DNA of 64,000 nucleotides from Nitrospirota bacterium (GCA_015233365.1 JADFXU010000007.1:1-64000), one strand, 5' to 3'. Positions 1 through 11,820 are shown, counted from the stretch's first letter. Numbers and translations are program-made. Notes: generated from the sequence alone by a model not told the origin.

Positions 1-63
1 TTATGGGCTGCGAAATTCTATCCTGTTTACCGCAATAATACCTTTATCCTTTCAAACGGTTTT
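1..63. repeat. Perfect inverted copy of 1797..1859 (internal to the TPP-enzyme gene)
   Basis: ttatgggctgcgaaattctatcctgtttaccgcaataatacctttatcctttcaaacggtttt is the reverse complement of 1797..1859. Confidence 0.95.
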
Positions 64-1309
64 TGCATTCTGCTGTCTTGTCAATAGCCACCTGCACAAG
101 CCCTTTGCCGATCATAAATGTAGCCATGTCCTCCTGCATCTGTTCTGCGCTGCTGAACAGGCCGGAGGAGTATTGCTCGGATTCCTGCATTTGCCTGGTT
201 GTCTGCATGCTTAATGAATGTATTTCAGAGACCTTGCCATTAATATCATCGTTCGTTTGCGAGAGATTCTCAATTGCTTCAGTTATTTTGTTCAGTTGAG
301 CACTGTTATTCTCGAAGTCCGATAACATTCCCCTGAAATCTTCCGAAGTCTTTTCGACTGCGCCTTTTGTATGGACAGTATATTCGCTGATCTCTCTGAT
401 TTCGGACAATGTACTCGATACCTGCTTTGTCATTTCATTTATATTCCGGGATATCTCTTCGGTGGCAGTATTGACCCTTTCAGCAAGCTTCCTCACTTCA
501 TCCGCCACAACAGCAAACCCCCTTCCATGTTCCCCGGCCCTTGCAGCCTCGATGGCGGCATTCAAGGCAAGGAGGTTTGTCTGGTCGGATATGTCTTTAA
601 TTAAAGATACTATTTCCCTGATGCTTTCGGAATTTGAATTTAAAGTCGTCACTGTTGAACTGAAACTTAATAACCTTTGATTGATCTTATTTACCTCATC
701 CGTAACGTATTCAAGTTCTTTCAGAGAAGATTTGGCTATGGCGAGATTCTGGGATGTTGAGCCGGAAATCGACTGGGCATTGCCGGCAACATCAAGTATT
801 GCTGCACTGGAGGTATTGCTCAAGTTCAATATCACATCGGCCAGCTCGCTTTGTTTGCCGGCCCCCTCAGCCGTTTCCTTTATTCTCTTTGCGACATTTG
901 CAGACTCATTGGCAACTTTCATGGCCTCATTCAAATTGGTCGCTATTGTTTGTCTGGGTTTTTCTATACTGTCATACAAAACTTCAGCTAATTCTTTGTC
1001 GTACAAGGCAAGGTCATCCACAGAAAAAGAGCCTTTCTTTTTTGAAAGGGCGTAAAAAAACGATTTTGTTTGATTTGCAGGCTTTAAAATCGATAAATAT
1101 ATATAAGCAATTCCTGAAATAATGGCTGACGACGATAATAGATATAAGTAAAGATAGGCTGTTGTATTTTGGTTGACATAGAACAATGTAAAAACAAGAG
1201 TTTGGAATAAAAAAAGAAAAAATGCACAGATAACCAGATTCCTGGTAAATGTTGCCGATTTTTTTTGTTTAGCTGTGCCGCCAATGCCCATATTACCCCT
1301 CCGCTGCAA
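44..1309 (-). CDS. Methyl-accepting chemotaxis protein: two TM segments, very short periplasmic loop, MCP signalling domain
   Basis: ORF with MCP signalling hairpin ([39 protein letters not shown]). The last 5 codons and stop lie in a 63-bp inverted copy of the downstream TPP-enzyme gene, so the C-terminus is suspect. Confidence 0.9.
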   Translation of the reverse strand: MQRRGNMGIGGTAKQKKSATFTRNLVICAFFLFLFQTLVFTLFYVNQNTTAYLYLYLLSSSAIISGIAYIYLSILKPANQTKSFFYALSKKKGSFSVDDLALYDKELAEVLYDSIEKPRQTIATNLNEAMKVANESANVAKRIKETAEGAGKQSELADVILNLSNTSSAAILDVAGNAQSISGSTSQNLAIAKSSLKELEYVTDEVNKINQRLLSFSSTVTTLNSNSESIREIVSLIKDISDQTNLLALNAAIEAARAGEHGRGFAVVADEVRKLAERVNTATEEISRNINEMTKQVSSTLSEIREISEYTVHTKGAVEKTSEDFRGMLSDFENNSAQLNKITEAIENLSQTNDDINGKVSEIHSLSMQTTRQMQESEQYSSGLFSSAEQMQEDMATFMIGKGLVQVAIDKTAECKNRLKG

Positions 1310-1391
1310 AATTTTTTTTATAAGTTTACTATTTATGAGATTTTAAAATCAAATTCAGTTCTCTTGCGGCGGGTCAGGAAACAAGCTTGCA

Positions 1392-3014
1392 CTACAGAAG
1401 ATTGTAGATCATCTCGTTATCGCTGTAGTCCATGGGCACGTCGATGATAACAGGCACTTTTTTTGTCAAAGCCTCTCCCAGTATGCTTTCAAATTCACTT
1501 GAGGATTTCAGTTGTATCCCGATGGCCCCGAAACTCTGGGCGAGTTTGACGAAATCGGGGTTCGCATAGCTGACACCGAAGGCTGTCCCGAACTTTTTCT
1601 CCGACTTCCACTTGATGAGGTTATAGGCGTTATCGTTAAAGATGACAATTACAATATTCAACTTCAGCCTGCAGGCCGTTTCCAGATCCTGCACGTTCAT
1701 CATGAATCCGCCGTCTCCGCAGAGGGCCACGACATTTTGTTCCGGGTTGATGAGTTTTGCCACTATTGCCGTAGGAAGAGAAAAACCCATGGAAGCAAAA
1801 CCGTTTGAAAGGATAAAGGTATTATTGCGGTAAACAGGATAGAATTTCGCAGCCCATAACTTGCACGTGCCCACATCAGACACCAGGATATCGCTCGCGT
1901 CGAGGACCTTCCGGATTCCGTAAATGATGCGCGACGGTTTCGGCGGCCATGAGTCAACCGCGCCCTCCCTCTCAAACCGTTCAGTAAAATCCTTCCTCAT
2001 CGAGATAACGCACTCGGTTTTTTTATTGGTGCTTAATATGCCTTCAAGCAGTTCCAGGGTTTCCCGGATGTCGGAAATGATCTCAATTTCGGGTACGTAA
2101 TGGAGATCGACCTCGCTCGCTGTAAAATCTATATGAATGATCTTCTTGTCGAGTTCAGGGTTCCAGTTTTTCGGAGCGTATTCAACAAGGTCGTAGCCGA
2201 TGGCGACGATGAGATCAGCCCTCGAAAAAACTTCGCTGATCTGCCTGTCGTTGGCGAGTCCCATTGTGCCGATGCAGCAGTCGCTTTCCGCGGTCATTCC
2301 GCCCTTGCCCATAAAAGTCGTAACAACCGGAATATAGAAGAGTTCGGCGAACTTCCTCAGCTGATCACTGGCACCCTTGCGTACAACACCATGCCCCGCA
2401 AGAATAACGGGGAATCGCGCCTGCTCAATCAGCTCTGCCGCTTTCCTGAGAGACTGCCTGTCCGGGGAACTTCTTCTGGGACGGATAGGCGCGATCATGC
2501 CGGTATACATTTCATCGACTTCCATTGCAGCTATATTCTCGGGCAGTTCCAGATGCACCGGACCCGGTTTTTCCGCCTCTGCAACTTTAAAAGCCTTACG
2601 GACCATTTCCGGGATTACATCGGGCGACTCTATCCTGCCGTTCCATTTGGTGACACTTTCAAAATTCTCAACAATGTTGATATATTGATGTGACTCTTTG
2701 TGAATTCTTTTGAGATCAGCCTGTCCGGTTATTGCGACAAGCGGAGATTTATCAAGGAAAGCATCGGCAATTCCCGTAAGAAGATTTGTGGCTCCGGGGC
2801 CAAGGGTGGAAATGCAAACGCCTGCCCTGCCTGTGAAACGGCCATACGCGTCTGCCATAAACGCAGCGGCCTGCTCATGGCGGGTCAGGATAAAACGGAT
2901 CCTGGAAGTCCTGAGCGACTCCATAAGGTCGAGCGTTTCTTCGCCTGGAAGACCGAATATGTACTCAACTTCCTCATTTTCAAGACACTTCACCAACAGA
3001 TCGGACGCTTTCAT
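1392..3014 (-). CDS. Thiamine pyrophosphate enzyme, acetolactate synthase large subunit-like
   Basis: N-terminal VEYIFGLPGEETLDLMESL and C-terminal TPP motif (ALCGDGGFMMNVQDLETACRLKLNIVIVIFNDNAYNLIKWK). Confidence 0.9.
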   Translation of the reverse strand: MKASDLLVKCLENEEVEYIFGLPGEETLDLMESLRTSRIRFILTRHEQAAAFMADAYGRFTGRAGVCISTLGPGATNLLTGIADAFLDKSPLVAITGQADLKRIHKESHQYINIVENFESVTKWNGRIESPDVIPEMVRKAFKVAEAEKPGPVHLELPENIAAMEVDEMYTGMIAPIRPRRSSPDRQSLRKAAELIEQARFPVILAGHGVVRKGASDQLRKFAELFYIPVVTTFMGKGGMTAESDCCIGTMGLANDRQISEVFSRADLIVAIGYDLVEYAPKNWNPELDKKIIHIDFTASEVDLHYVPEIEIISDIRETLELLEGILSTNKKTECVISMRKDFTERFEREGAVDSWPPKPSRIIYGIRKVLDASDILVSDVGTCKLWAAKFYPVYRNNTFILSNGFASMGFSLPTAIVAKLINPEQNVVALCGDGGFMMNVQDLETACRLKLNIVIVIFNDNAYNLIKWKSEKKFGTAFGVSYANPDFVKLAQSFGAIGIQLKSSSEFESILGEALTKKVPVIIDVPMDYSDNEMIYNLL

Positions 3015-3020
3015 AAATTA

Positions 3021-6000
3021 TTATGCAATATTTCGCCTTTTTTTTACTCGTTCACTCAGTCGTTCCAGGGCAACATAGAATACCGGAACAAACGGGATGG
3101 CAAGCAGGGTCGATGATATCATGCCTCCAAAAACAACAGTTCCTATGGCCCGCTGGCCTGCTGAGCCGGCGCCGAAAGCAACCACAAGCGGCGCCACTCC
3201 CAGGATGAAAGCAAAAGAAGTCATAACAATGGGCCGGAACCTGCGGTGGGTAGCCTCGATTGCGGCTTCCTCTATACTCATGCCTCCATGGTGCAGTTCA
3301 CGGGCAAATTCCACGATGAGAATCGCGTTCTTGCTCGCAAGGGCGATCATCAGCACCAGTCCCACCTGGGTATACAGGTTGTTGTCATAGCCACGGGCCA
3401 TAATGGCCAGAAGGACCCCGACAAGAGCTATAGGGACAACCATGATAACTGCCGCCGGAGAGGTCCAGCTCTCATATAAAGCGGCCAATACCATGTAGAC
3501 CAGAAAAATGGAAAGGGCGTATATGAAATAAGCCTGTTTGCCCACTTTTTTTTCCTGGTAACTTGTGGATGTCCAGTCATAAGCAATTCCCTCCGGCAAC
3601 AGTTGGGCAGCCATCTGTTCCATCAGATTAAGGGCCTGGCCGGAACTGTACCCTGGCGCAGCAGACCCAAAAATAGCCGCAGCCGGATAAAGGTTATAGC
3701 GTGTGATCAACTCAGGGCCCTGCACCTGCCTGACGTTCAGCAGGCTTCCAAGGGGGATCATGTCCCCTTTCTGATTGCGGACATACAGGTTCTTTATGTC
3801 CCGCGGCTGCAAACGGTAACGGCTGTCGGCCTGTATGTAAACCTGAAAGACCTGGTTGTATTTGTTAAACAGGTTAACAAACGAAGATCCCATATAAGCC
3901 TGGAGCGTATCCAGAACATTAGACAGCGGAACCTGAAACGACTCCGCTTTGGTACGATCAATATTCAGGTATATCTGCGGGCTGCTCAGAATAAAAGTGG
4001 TGTTAAGTCCCTGCAGGTTGGGGTGGGAATTTCCGTTCCGGACAAGTTCGCTTGTTGCCCTCTGGAGTTCGTTTAGACCTGCATTGCTGCGGTCTTCGAC
4101 CATCATTTGCAGACCACCTGTCTGGCCCAGCCCCCTGATCGGCGGTGGGACCAGCATAAAGGCCTGTGCCTCCTGAATTCCGGAAAGCTCCCGGTTGATG
4201 CTCGAAAGTATCACATCCTGGTTTAATGAAGTGCCGCGATCTTTCCAGTCCTTGTAAACCACAAATGTCGTGGAAACATTAGAGACATTTGCGTTGTCCA
4301 GAATCGACAATCCCCCTATATGCACCCAGTTCTCAACGCCGGCAGTCCTTCTCAGGATAGCATTAATCTTATCGGCAACTTCCCGTGACCGTGGCTGGGA
4401 CGCACCTTCCGGCAGATGGGAGACTATGATGCCGTAGCCCTGGTCTTCGGTTGGAAGAAACCCTGTAGGGCGGCTCAGAAAAACAAGGAACGTTACACTG
4501 ATTATAACGGCAAATATGACAATAAACAGGACCGGCCTTTTCACCATCCTGGTAACGGCATCCAGATAGATCTTGGTCACTGCCTGAAATCCCCTATTGA
4601 ATCCCCGATAAAACCAGTTGGGAGGTTTATCCCCCCGGGGTTTCAGCCAGAAAGAGCACTGTACAGGCTTTAACGTCAGCGCATTTATGGCGCTGATAAC
4701 AGCGGTAGAGGCGATCACAAGGGCAAATTGCCGGAATATCTGTCCTGTAATGCCGGGCAGGAAGGCAGCCGGCAGGAAGACTGCGATCAGGGCCAGGGTA
4801 ATACCCATCACCGGTCCGGTGAGTTCGTTCATGGCTTTGATAGTTGCTTCTTTGGGCGGCATTCCCTTTTCGATATAGTGGGAACTGTTCTCTACAATAA
4901 CTATGGCATCATCCACCACTATGCCGATAGCAAGGACCAGGGCAAACAGGGTCATCAGGTTTATAGTGAAACCGAGGGCGGCTATTGCAATGAAAGCACC
5001 GATAATGGTGACAGGAACTGTAGTGGCCGGGACCAATGTGGCCCTGAAATTTTGCAGGAATACGAGAATCACTATCAGCACAAGGACGCCGGCTATGATG
5101 AGTGTCTCATATACCTTTGAAATGGCCTCCCTGACAAACCTTGTGGTATCGAACCGGATGCCATATTTGAGGCCTTCGGGAAATGCCTTGCTCAAATCAG
5201 CCGTGGCCTTATAGACACTGTCGGCGACAGAGATGGCATTGGCATCCGGCAATGCAAAAATCACTACCTGGGCCGACTTGTGCCCCGTAACTCGCGAATA
5301 GTTATTGAAATTCTGCTGGCTCAAATCCACGCGGCCTATGTCGCGGATCCTCACTATCTGCGCCGCTGCTCCGGTAGTGGATTTTACAATTATATTTTCA
5401 AATTGGCTCTCATCCGACAAGCGGCCAAGGGCCGTAACCGTTAACTGCAAAGACTGGTCATTCGGCACTGGCGGGGCGCCAAGCTGTCCGGCGACTACCT
5501 GGACATTCTGGCCCTGAATAGCGGTGAGGACGTCGGCTGGAGTAAGGCCGAAAACCTGGAGTCTTTTAGGGTCCAGCCAGACCCTCATACTGTAAGGACC
5601 GGCGCCGAAGACCCTCACCTGGGCTATACCGGGAAGACGCGCCAGAGGGTTTTGAAGATTGATGACTCCATAGTTGGAGAGAAAAACTTCGTCAAACCGT
5701 TCGTCGTCGGAATAGAGGCTTACAACCAGCAATATGTTAGGAGTGATTTTCTTGACAGTGACACCTTGTTGTTGAGAGGCTCCAGGCAATTGGGCCAGGG
5801 AACTGTTCACCAGGTTTTGCACCAGCGCTACCGACTTGGTAAGGTCAGTCCCGACATCAAAAGTGATCGTCAGTGTGTAACTGCCGTCGCTGCCGCTGGT
5901 AGACGACATATAAATGGAACCTTCGACGCCGTTGACCGCCTGTTCGATGGGCACTCCAATCGTTTGCGCTACGACTTCGGCGCTCGCGCCCGGATAACGC

Positions 6001-6143
6001 GTAGTAACCTGAATCGTCGGCGGCACGATCTGCGGATATTGAGCAACTGGAAGGCCGAAGAGTAACACAAGCCCGATAACTATTGTTATCACAGCGATAA
6101 CATTCGCGAAAATGGGCCGTTCGATAAAGAACTTGGAGATCAT
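3021..6143 (-). CDS. RND efflux pump inner-membrane transporter, HAE1/AcrB family
   Basis: 1040 aa; MISKFFIERPIFANVIAVITIVIGLVLL and typical RND TM motifs. Confidence 0.95.
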   Translation of the reverse strand: MISKFFIERPIFANVIAVITIVIGLVLLFGLPVAQYPQIVPPTIQVTTRYPGASAEVVAQTIGVPIEQAVNGVEGSIYMSSTSGSDGSYTLTITFDVGTDLTKSVALVQNLVNSSLAQLPGASQQQGVTVKKITPNILLVVSLYSDDERFDEVFLSNYGVINLQNPLARLPGIAQVRVFGAGPYSMRVWLDPKRLQVFGLTPADVLTAIQGQNVQVVAGQLGAPPVPNDQSLQLTVTALGRLSDESQFENIIVKSTTGAAAQIVRIRDIGRVDLSQQNFNNYSRVTGHKSAQVVIFALPDANAISVADSVYKATADLSKAFPEGLKYGIRFDTTRFVREAISKVYETLIIAGVLVLIVILVFLQNFRATLVPATTVPVTIIGAFIAIAALGFTINLMTLFALVLAIGIVVDDAIVIVENSSHYIEKGMPPKEATIKAMNELTGPVMGITLALIAVFLPAAFLPGITGQIFRQFALVIASTAVISAINALTLKPVQCSFWLKPRGDKPPNWFYRGFNRGFQAVTKIYLDAVTRMVKRPVLFIVIFAVIISVTFLVFLSRPTGFLPTEDQGYGIIVSHLPEGASQPRSREVADKINAILRRTAGVENWVHIGGLSILDNANVSNVSTTFVVYKDWKDRGTSLNQDVILSSINRELSGIQEAQAFMLVPPPIRGLGQTGGLQMMVEDRSNAGLNELQRATSELVRNGNSHPNLQGLNTTFILSSPQIYLNIDRTKAESFQVPLSNVLDTLQAYMGSSFVNLFNKYNQVFQVYIQADSRYRLQPRDIKNLYVRNQKGDMIPLGSLLNVRQVQGPELITRYNLYPAAAIFGSAAPGYSSGQALNLMEQMAAQLLPEGIAYDWTSTSYQEKKVGKQAYFIYALSIFLVYMVLAALYESWTSPAAVIMVVPIALVGVLLAIMARGYDNNLYTQVGLVLMIALASKNAILIVEFARELHHGGMSIEEAAIEATHRRFRPIVMTSFAFILGVAPLVVAFGAGSAGQRAIGTVVFGGMISSTLLAIPFVPVFYVALERLSERVKKRRNIA

Positions 6144-7279
6144 TATCTTCCTGATCGTCCCGGCCCGTTCTCAGCAACAGGAGTAACCTGGCGTCCGGGC
6201 ACTCCTTTTAATACCCCGATGGTAATAACCCATTCTCTTCCGTCAAGGCCCTGTTCGATGATCCGCATATTATCTATCGAAGGGCCGGTTTTAATCTGGC
6301 GACGTTCCACAATATGCCTTTCGTTTACAACCAGCACATATTCGCCCTGCTGATCATTGCCAACAGCAGCCTCAGGCAAGAGAAAAGCGGCTTTCTTCTC
6401 CAGGGGCACGCGCACCCTGGCAAACAGGCCCGGCAGTATCCTTCCGGACGGATTTGGAAAAACTCCCCTCATCAGGAGGGTCCCGCTGGTGGGAGCAAGG
6501 CTGATTGAAGCAAAATCGAGGCTGCCCTGATGCGGATAGTCTTTTTCATCCGTCAACCCGATAAATACCGGCCATTTCTTGGGACCCCCGCGTCCCGGGA
6601 TCCCGTGTGCGCTCTTCATAAGCCGGGCCAAATCCGTATCGCTGACCGTGAAATAAACATATATCGGGTCAATTTGGTTGAGCTGTGCCAGCACAGAATT
6701 GCCGGTATCTGTGCCCACAAGGTTCCCCGGGTCCTGCAGTCTTCTGTCGATACGGCCGTCAAAAGGCGCGGCAACCTGCGTATAACCCAGGTCAAGTCTG
6801 GCAAGGTCCCGTTGTGCTTCAGCTGTTTTCAGGTTGGCCTGGGCAGCGTCCCGCTGGTATTTCCAGTTGTCTACATCAGATTGGGCGGCAGCTTTTTCCG
6901 GTAACAGTGCGGAATACCGGACAAACTGGTTCCCGGCATATTCCAGTTGGGCCCTTTGAGTTAAAATTTGACCCTCTGCCTGCTGAAGCCTGGCTACATA
7001 AGTATTTTGCTGGATAAGAAAAAGTGTTTGGCCTTTCTTGACCGTTTGACCGTCGTGAAAAAAGACCTTTTCAAGATAACCCGGCACTCTTGCGACCAGT
7101 TGCACGGTATTTATGGCCTGGGTATTTCCGGAGAGTTCGAGAGAGTCGGTCACGGTCCGCTGTTCAGGCTGCCTTACAGTAACGCTCGGCGGAGGAGGAG
7201 GCGGGGCCTTCTTTGCCTTACACCCAACCAGGAGAAACAAACCCAGGAATATCGCGCAGCCAACAATTCTTATTTTCAT
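6143..7279 (-). CDS. RND periplasmic adaptor (membrane fusion) lipoprotein, AcrA-like
   Basis: Lipobox LLVGCKAKK; biotinyl-lipoyl-like segment (RVPGYLEKVFFHDGQTVKKGQTLF); adjacent to the transporter. Confidence 0.93.
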   Translation of the reverse strand: MKIRIVGCAIFLGLFLLVGCKAKKAPPPPPPSVTVRQPEQRTVTDSLELSGNTQAINTVQLVARVPGYLEKVFFHDGQTVKKGQTLFLIQQNTYVARLQQAEGQILTQRAQLEYAGNQFVRYSALLPEKAAAQSDVDNWKYQRDAAQANLKTAEAQRDLARLDLGYTQVAAPFDGRIDRRLQDPGNLVGTDTGNSVLAQLNQIDPIYVYFTVSDTDLARLMKSAHGIPGRGGPKKWPVFIGLTDEKDYPHQGSLDFASISLAPTSGTLLMRGVFPNPSGRILPGLFARVRVPLEKKAAFLLPEAAVGNDQQGEYVLVVNERHIVERRQIKTGPSIDNMRIIEQGLDGREWVITIGVLKGVPGRQVTPVAENGPGRSGR

Positions 7280-7295
7280 TTTACCTCCAGGGTCG

Positions 7296-8918
7296 TTACC
7301 AATCAGGTGGCCGGATTGAGGGCTTGGGCTCCGTCAATACAGGCGGATTATATGACGCCGGTGCGAGCAATTCGCCCCAATCAGTACGTTTCGCCATTTC
7401 CTCTTTGACACCGGGAGGCACCAACTCCTTGCCTTCACGAATTTCCCAGCCTCCGCCCAGGGACCTGTAGACCCCAACCAATCCGCTCGAAATACTGCCC
7501 AGTGCAACAGCCAGGTTGTCCTGCTCATTCAAAAGACTCTGTTGGGCCACCAGCACAGTAGTAAAGTCCCTGATGCCTTGCCGATATTGTTTGACAGCGA
7601 GATCAAGGGCATTCCTGGCAGCAACAGTGCTTTGGGTCAAATACCCGGCCCGTTCCTGTGCCCTCAGAAAGGCAGCCAGATTATCTTCCACATCCTGTTG
7701 AGCTTTCAAAACCGTGTTCTGATATGTGATAAGCAATTCCTGGAACCTGGCATCCTGGGCGCGGACATTATTCGTGATCTGTCCATAATTAAGAATATTC
7801 CACTGGAATGAAGGGCCTATCTGGAACATGCGGCTTTTCCACTTAAAGATGTCGGCGAGATCGGATTTTCCTCCTGCGCCACCGAAGACAGAACTCGATC
7901 GGTCGACATTGGTTGACAGAAAGCCAAACGATCCATTCAGGGAAAAAGCCGGATAAAGGTCAGCTTTGGCCACCCCGATCAGGGCTGACTGGGCAGCTGC
8001 TTGGTATTCCGCACTCCGGATGTCCGGTCTTCGCCTGAGAAGGTCTGCCGGAATGCCCGCAATTACCTGGGGCGGCGAGACAGGGATTTCCGAAGTCCCT
8101 TTGAGTAAATCCGAAAGATCCCCCGGCGCAATCCCCAGCAATACGCACAGGGCATTCTCCTGCTGCCGGAGCTGGGTTTCGAGTGAGGGAATGGAACCGA
8201 GTGTGTTATTGAGCACTGTCCGTGCCTGCTCCACATCCAACTCAGTGACTGTGCCAAACCGGAACCGGGCTTCTGTGATCTTCAGATTCTCTTTCTGGAT
8301 TTCCACATTTTCGCGGGCAATGGCGATACGTTTTTCGAGCGTCCTTATGGCAATATATGAATTGGCGACATCAGCCGTAAGACTGACCAGGGCATTATCA
8401 TAATCAGCGACTGTGGCCAGCCAGGTGGCATTGGCCGACTCGATCGAGCGCCTGAACCTTCCCCAGAAATCGAGTTCCCAACTTGCGTTTAACCCTATTT
8501 GATCCTGGGAATATATGAACGGAGGAACGGCCTGGTCAGCAGACTGACTTGTCCTGATACGCTCCACAGAACCCGAAGCCTGCTGGCTTTGAGGAAATAT
8601 ACGCCCTATGGCAATGCCGAGTTGGGCCCTGGCTTCCAGTACACGAATTCCTGCAATCTTCAGCGTGAGGTTTTCACGGTATGCACGCTCGATAAGCCGG
8701 CCCAGTACCGGGTCGTTGAATGCCTTCCACCATTCACGGTAATCCGTAGGCCCATTTCGCACCCGCTCGTCTCCGGCATCTATCCAGCCAGGCGAAACCA
8801 CACTCTCCGGCCTGTGAAAATCCGGTCCCACCTTGAAACAACCGGACAGAAGAAAGACAATTGCGAGCGCAAATGCACAAGACCTTCTTTCATGGAACAT
8901 GCTGCACTCCCCGCGCAA
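7296..8918 (-). CDS. Outer membrane efflux factor, NodT/OprM family lipoprotein
   Basis: LLSGCFKVGPDFHRPE start, [13 protein letters not shown] motif. Confidence 0.93.
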   Translation of the reverse strand: MRGECSMFHERRSCAFALAIVFLLSGCFKVGPDFHRPESVVSPGWIDAGDERVRNGPTDYREWWKAFNDPVLGRLIERAYRENLTLKIAGIRVLEARAQLGIAIGRIFPQSQQASGSVERIRTSQSADQAVPPFIYSQDQIGLNASWELDFWGRFRRSIESANATWLATVADYDNALVSLTADVANSYIAIRTLEKRIAIARENVEIQKENLKITEARFRFGTVTELDVEQARTVLNNTLGSIPSLETQLRQQENALCVLLGIAPGDLSDLLKGTSEIPVSPPQVIAGIPADLLRRRPDIRSAEYQAAAQSALIGVAKADLYPAFSLNGSFGFLSTNVDRSSSVFGGAGGKSDLADIFKWKSRMFQIGPSFQWNILNYGQITNNVRAQDARFQELLITYQNTVLKAQQDVEDNLAAFLRAQERAGYLTQSTVAARNALDLAVKQYRQGIRDFTTVLVAQQSLLNEQDNLAVALGSISSGLVGVYRSLGGGWEIREGKELVPPGVKEEMAKRTDWGELLAPASYNPPVLTEPKPSIRPPDW

Positions 8919-9066
8919 TTATATTGTAAATATTTGGCCCAAGTTACGCATATTTCGTATAGGGTTAATGCTATGTAACTTTTTGTACTATCACAGACTT
9001 GATCTAATAGAAAATATAGGGCCGAATTGAATTGATGTCAAGTCCTTGAAAAATGGAGGGTCCGTC

Positions 9067-11820
9067 TTATTTCTGGTCGAGCGTTTCCCGCACTCTTTTA
9101 AGGAGTTCGCTCGGAGGTAACGGTTTTGCCATGAACTTGAATTCTGCGTCAGGAAATCCCTTTCCCAGAACGTCCGGCGCGTAACCGCTCATAAAAAGGG
9201 CTTTAATATCCGGTTTTATCGCCAGTATTTCCCTGAACGCTTCTATGCCGTTTTTATTCGGCATTATCACGTCACTGATAAACAGCTTTATTTTGTCTTT
9301 ATTTTCTTTGAACCTGGCCACTGCTTCTTCCCCGTCCGCTGCCTCTATCACTGTATACCCGAACCCCTGAAGCGCCATCCTGAGCGCCCTGGTCAGCGCC
9401 TCATCATCTTCTGCCAAAAGTATGGTCTCGGAACCCCCTGTCGGGGGTACGGGTTCTACATAGGTTTTATGTTCAGCCTTGGCCCGGACTGCGGGCAGAT
9501 ATATTTTGAATTTGCTGCCTGCACCAGGTGCGCTTTCAACCTGAAGAAATCCGTCGTGCTGTTTTATTATTCCATAAACCATAGCCAGACCCAGTCCCGA
9601 CCCTTTGCCCACTTCCTTTGTTGTGAAAAATGGTTCGAATATCCTCTCCGTAGTCTGTGCATCCATACCGATGCCGGTATCTGCCACTGTGATGAGGCCA
9701 TATCTGCCTTCTTTGCCATATCCGTGGATCTCTATGAATTCGCGATCGATTTCCACCTCTTGAGTGTTTATGCTTATTGTACCGCCATTGGGCATGGCGT
9801 CACGTGCATTGGCTGCCAGGTTCATCAACACTTGTTCCAGCTGTCCGCTGTCAGCAATAACAACCAAATTTTCATCTGCAATATTTGAATCCAGTTTTAT
9901 ATTCTCACCAATAATTCTCTTGAGAAATCTGAGAACTGTTTTTATGCTGTCACTCAGGCTTATGTGCCTTAAATCGATAACCTGTTTTCTGCCGAACGTG
10001 AGAAGACTTTTTGTCAAATTTGCCGCCCTTTCACTCAAAGTGAGAATATTGGCTACATACTTGTGTGCAGGCTCGTATTCCTTCATTTCAATTTGACACA
10101 GGGAGGCAAATCCCATCATAGCGCTGACAATATTGTTAAAATCATGCGCTATGCCTCCTGCAAGCTGCCCGACCACTTCCATTTTCTGTGCCTGACGCAG
10201 TTGATGCTCCAGTTTCTCGTGTGCTTCCTCAGCCTGTTTGCGCTCCGTGATGTCGCGGAAGGTGACAACTGCGCCGATGATTTTCCCCTGCTCCAGAATG
10301 GGGGAACTCATATACGATACCGGAAAGCTCGAGCCGTCTTTCCTCCAGAAAACTTCATTTTTGTTGCGGTGAAACTTGCCGTCCTTAAAGGTTTTATATA
10401 TCGGGCACTCTTCTTCCGCATAACGGCTCCCATCTTTTTTTGTATGATGCCATGTCGAGTGGCTGCGCCTGCCTATAAGCTCTTCTTCTCCATAACCGAG
10501 CATCCTGGCAGCCGATGGATTGACAAATGTGTGATTTCCATTCAGGTCCAGGCCTAAAATACCTTCCCCTGATGACCTTAAAATCAAATCTTTTTGATAA
10601 CCCAGCTTCTTGAGTTCATTCTCAGTCTCAATGTGTTCAGTTATATCACGGATCGATTCTATGCCCCCGATTATATTCCCATCCGGATTGAGAAGCGGCG
10701 ACACCGTTATCCAGATGTACGCCCCTTTGCCGTTGTAAAGTCTTGAAGCAAACACTTCGGCAAATAATACACTCCCTTTTTGCTCGACATATTCATACTT
10801 AGCAACAAGCTCTTTATCGTTTTGAAGCACAAGATCTACCAGAAACGGGCGCTGTTCGCCGTAAAAAGCCACTGCGCTGTTGGAATAATGCTTTCCTATT
10901 ATGTCGGCTTTTTGAATACCGGTCATCTCCTCTATGGCACGGTTCCATGCAATCACATTTCTATTTTTATCGATTATTAATGTGGCGTCGGGAAGAAACT
11001 CGATAACATCTTCGAGTTGTTTGTAAGATATTTTCAGTTTCTCCTCTGCTATCTTCTGCTCTGTGCTGTGCTTCTCAAGTGCTGCAGCCATCTTGTTGAA
11101 ACTCATTGCAAATTGATCGATTTCATCATTGCGGTCCGAAATCGCGGCCCTTACACCCAGGTTGCCGTTTGCCAGTTCATCTGTTGCTGCTGCAAGCCCT
11201 CCCATTCTGCGCATGATAAAAAAATCACTCCCGAACCAGGCAATTAAACTTGCCGCAAATCCGGTCAATGTCAATAATATGATGTCACGAAGGAGCTTTC
11301 GGTTAACCTTGGCAAACGCCATATCTGAAGAGATGCCCAGGCATACATAAATACCTTTATCCGTGCCTCTTACCGGTGTGAAAGAAAATATTCGTTTATT
11401 GCCTGCTAAACCCCTGCTCTCAACAGTTCCTTCCTCCTGCGTAAGAATGACCTTTATGATGCCGGAATCCAGCATGTTTTTTCCAACCCATTTCCCGGGA
11501 TCAGGATAGCGGGCAATAATTGTCCCCGATCGGTCAACAGCAAAGAATGACGTTCCTTCAGTCTTTTGAAGATTTGCAATTTTTTCATTAAACCGGTTTG
11601 GATCGATACTCAGCGCAACGCCTGCCGTAACTCGTCCTTCTTTAATTTCACGCTCTATCTCACGGGAGATTAACTTCGCGGAATTAAGCGATTCAGCCTG
11701 TATTGCGGTAATTTCCTGAGCGCGCTGCTCGGACGCCTTGTACAGCAAGAGTAATAGCACAGGAACAAGCGAGATAAAAACTATCGCTAAAATACGTATT
11801 CTTATTGATCTGATACCCAT
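9067..11820 (-). CDS. Hybrid sensor histidine kinase (periplasmic sensor, HAMP, two PAS, HisKA/HATPase_c, C-terminal receiver)
   Basis: [21 protein letters not shown]-box, [19 protein letters not shown]-terminal [12 protein letters not shown] receiver. Confidence 0.93.
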   Translation of the reverse strand: MGIRSIRIRILAIVFISLVPVLLLLLYKASEQRAQEITAIQAESLNSAKLISREIEREIKEGRVTAGVALSIDPNRFNEKIANLQKTEGTSFFAVDRSGTIIARYPDPGKWVGKNMLDSGIIKVILTQEEGTVESRGLAGNKRIFSFTPVRGTDKGIYVCLGISSDMAFAKVNRKLLRDIILLTLTGFAASLIAWFGSDFFIMRRMGGLAAATDELANGNLGVRAAISDRNDEIDQFAMSFNKMAAALEKHSTEQKIAEEKLKISYKQLEDVIEFLPDATLIIDKNRNVIAWNRAIEEMTGIQKADIIGKHYSNSAVAFYGEQRPFLVDLVLQNDKELVAKYEYVEQKGSVLFAEVFASRLYNGKGAYIWITVSPLLNPDGNIIGGIESIRDITEHIETENELKKLGYQKDLILRSSGEGILGLDLNGNHTFVNPSAARMLGYGEEELIGRRSHSTWHHTKKDGSRYAEEECPIYKTFKDGKFHRNKNEVFWRKDGSSFPVSYMSSPILEQGKIIGAVVTFRDITERKQAEEAHEKLEHQLRQAQKMEVVGQLAGGIAHDFNNIVSAMMGFASLCQIEMKEYEPAHKYVANILTLSERAANLTKSLLTFGRKQVIDLRHISLSDSIKTVLRFLKRIIGENIKLDSNIADENLVVIADSGQLEQVLMNLAANARDAMPNGGTISINTQEVEIDREFIEIHGYGKEGRYGLITVADTGIGMDAQTTERIFEPFFTTKEVGKGSGLGLAMVYGIIKQHDGFLQVESAPGAGSKFKIYLPAVRAKAEHKTYVEPVPPTGGSETILLAEDDEALTRALRMALQGFGYTVIEAADGEEAVARFKENKDKIKLFISDVIMPNKNGIEAFREILAIKPDIKALFMSGYAPDVLGKGFPDAEFKFMAKPLPPSELLKRVRETLDQK

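Noticed and set aside
5857-6177. Alternative-frame ORF overlapping the RND transporter start
   Set aside because: Arg/His-rich translation typical of an off-frame reading of a high-GC gene.
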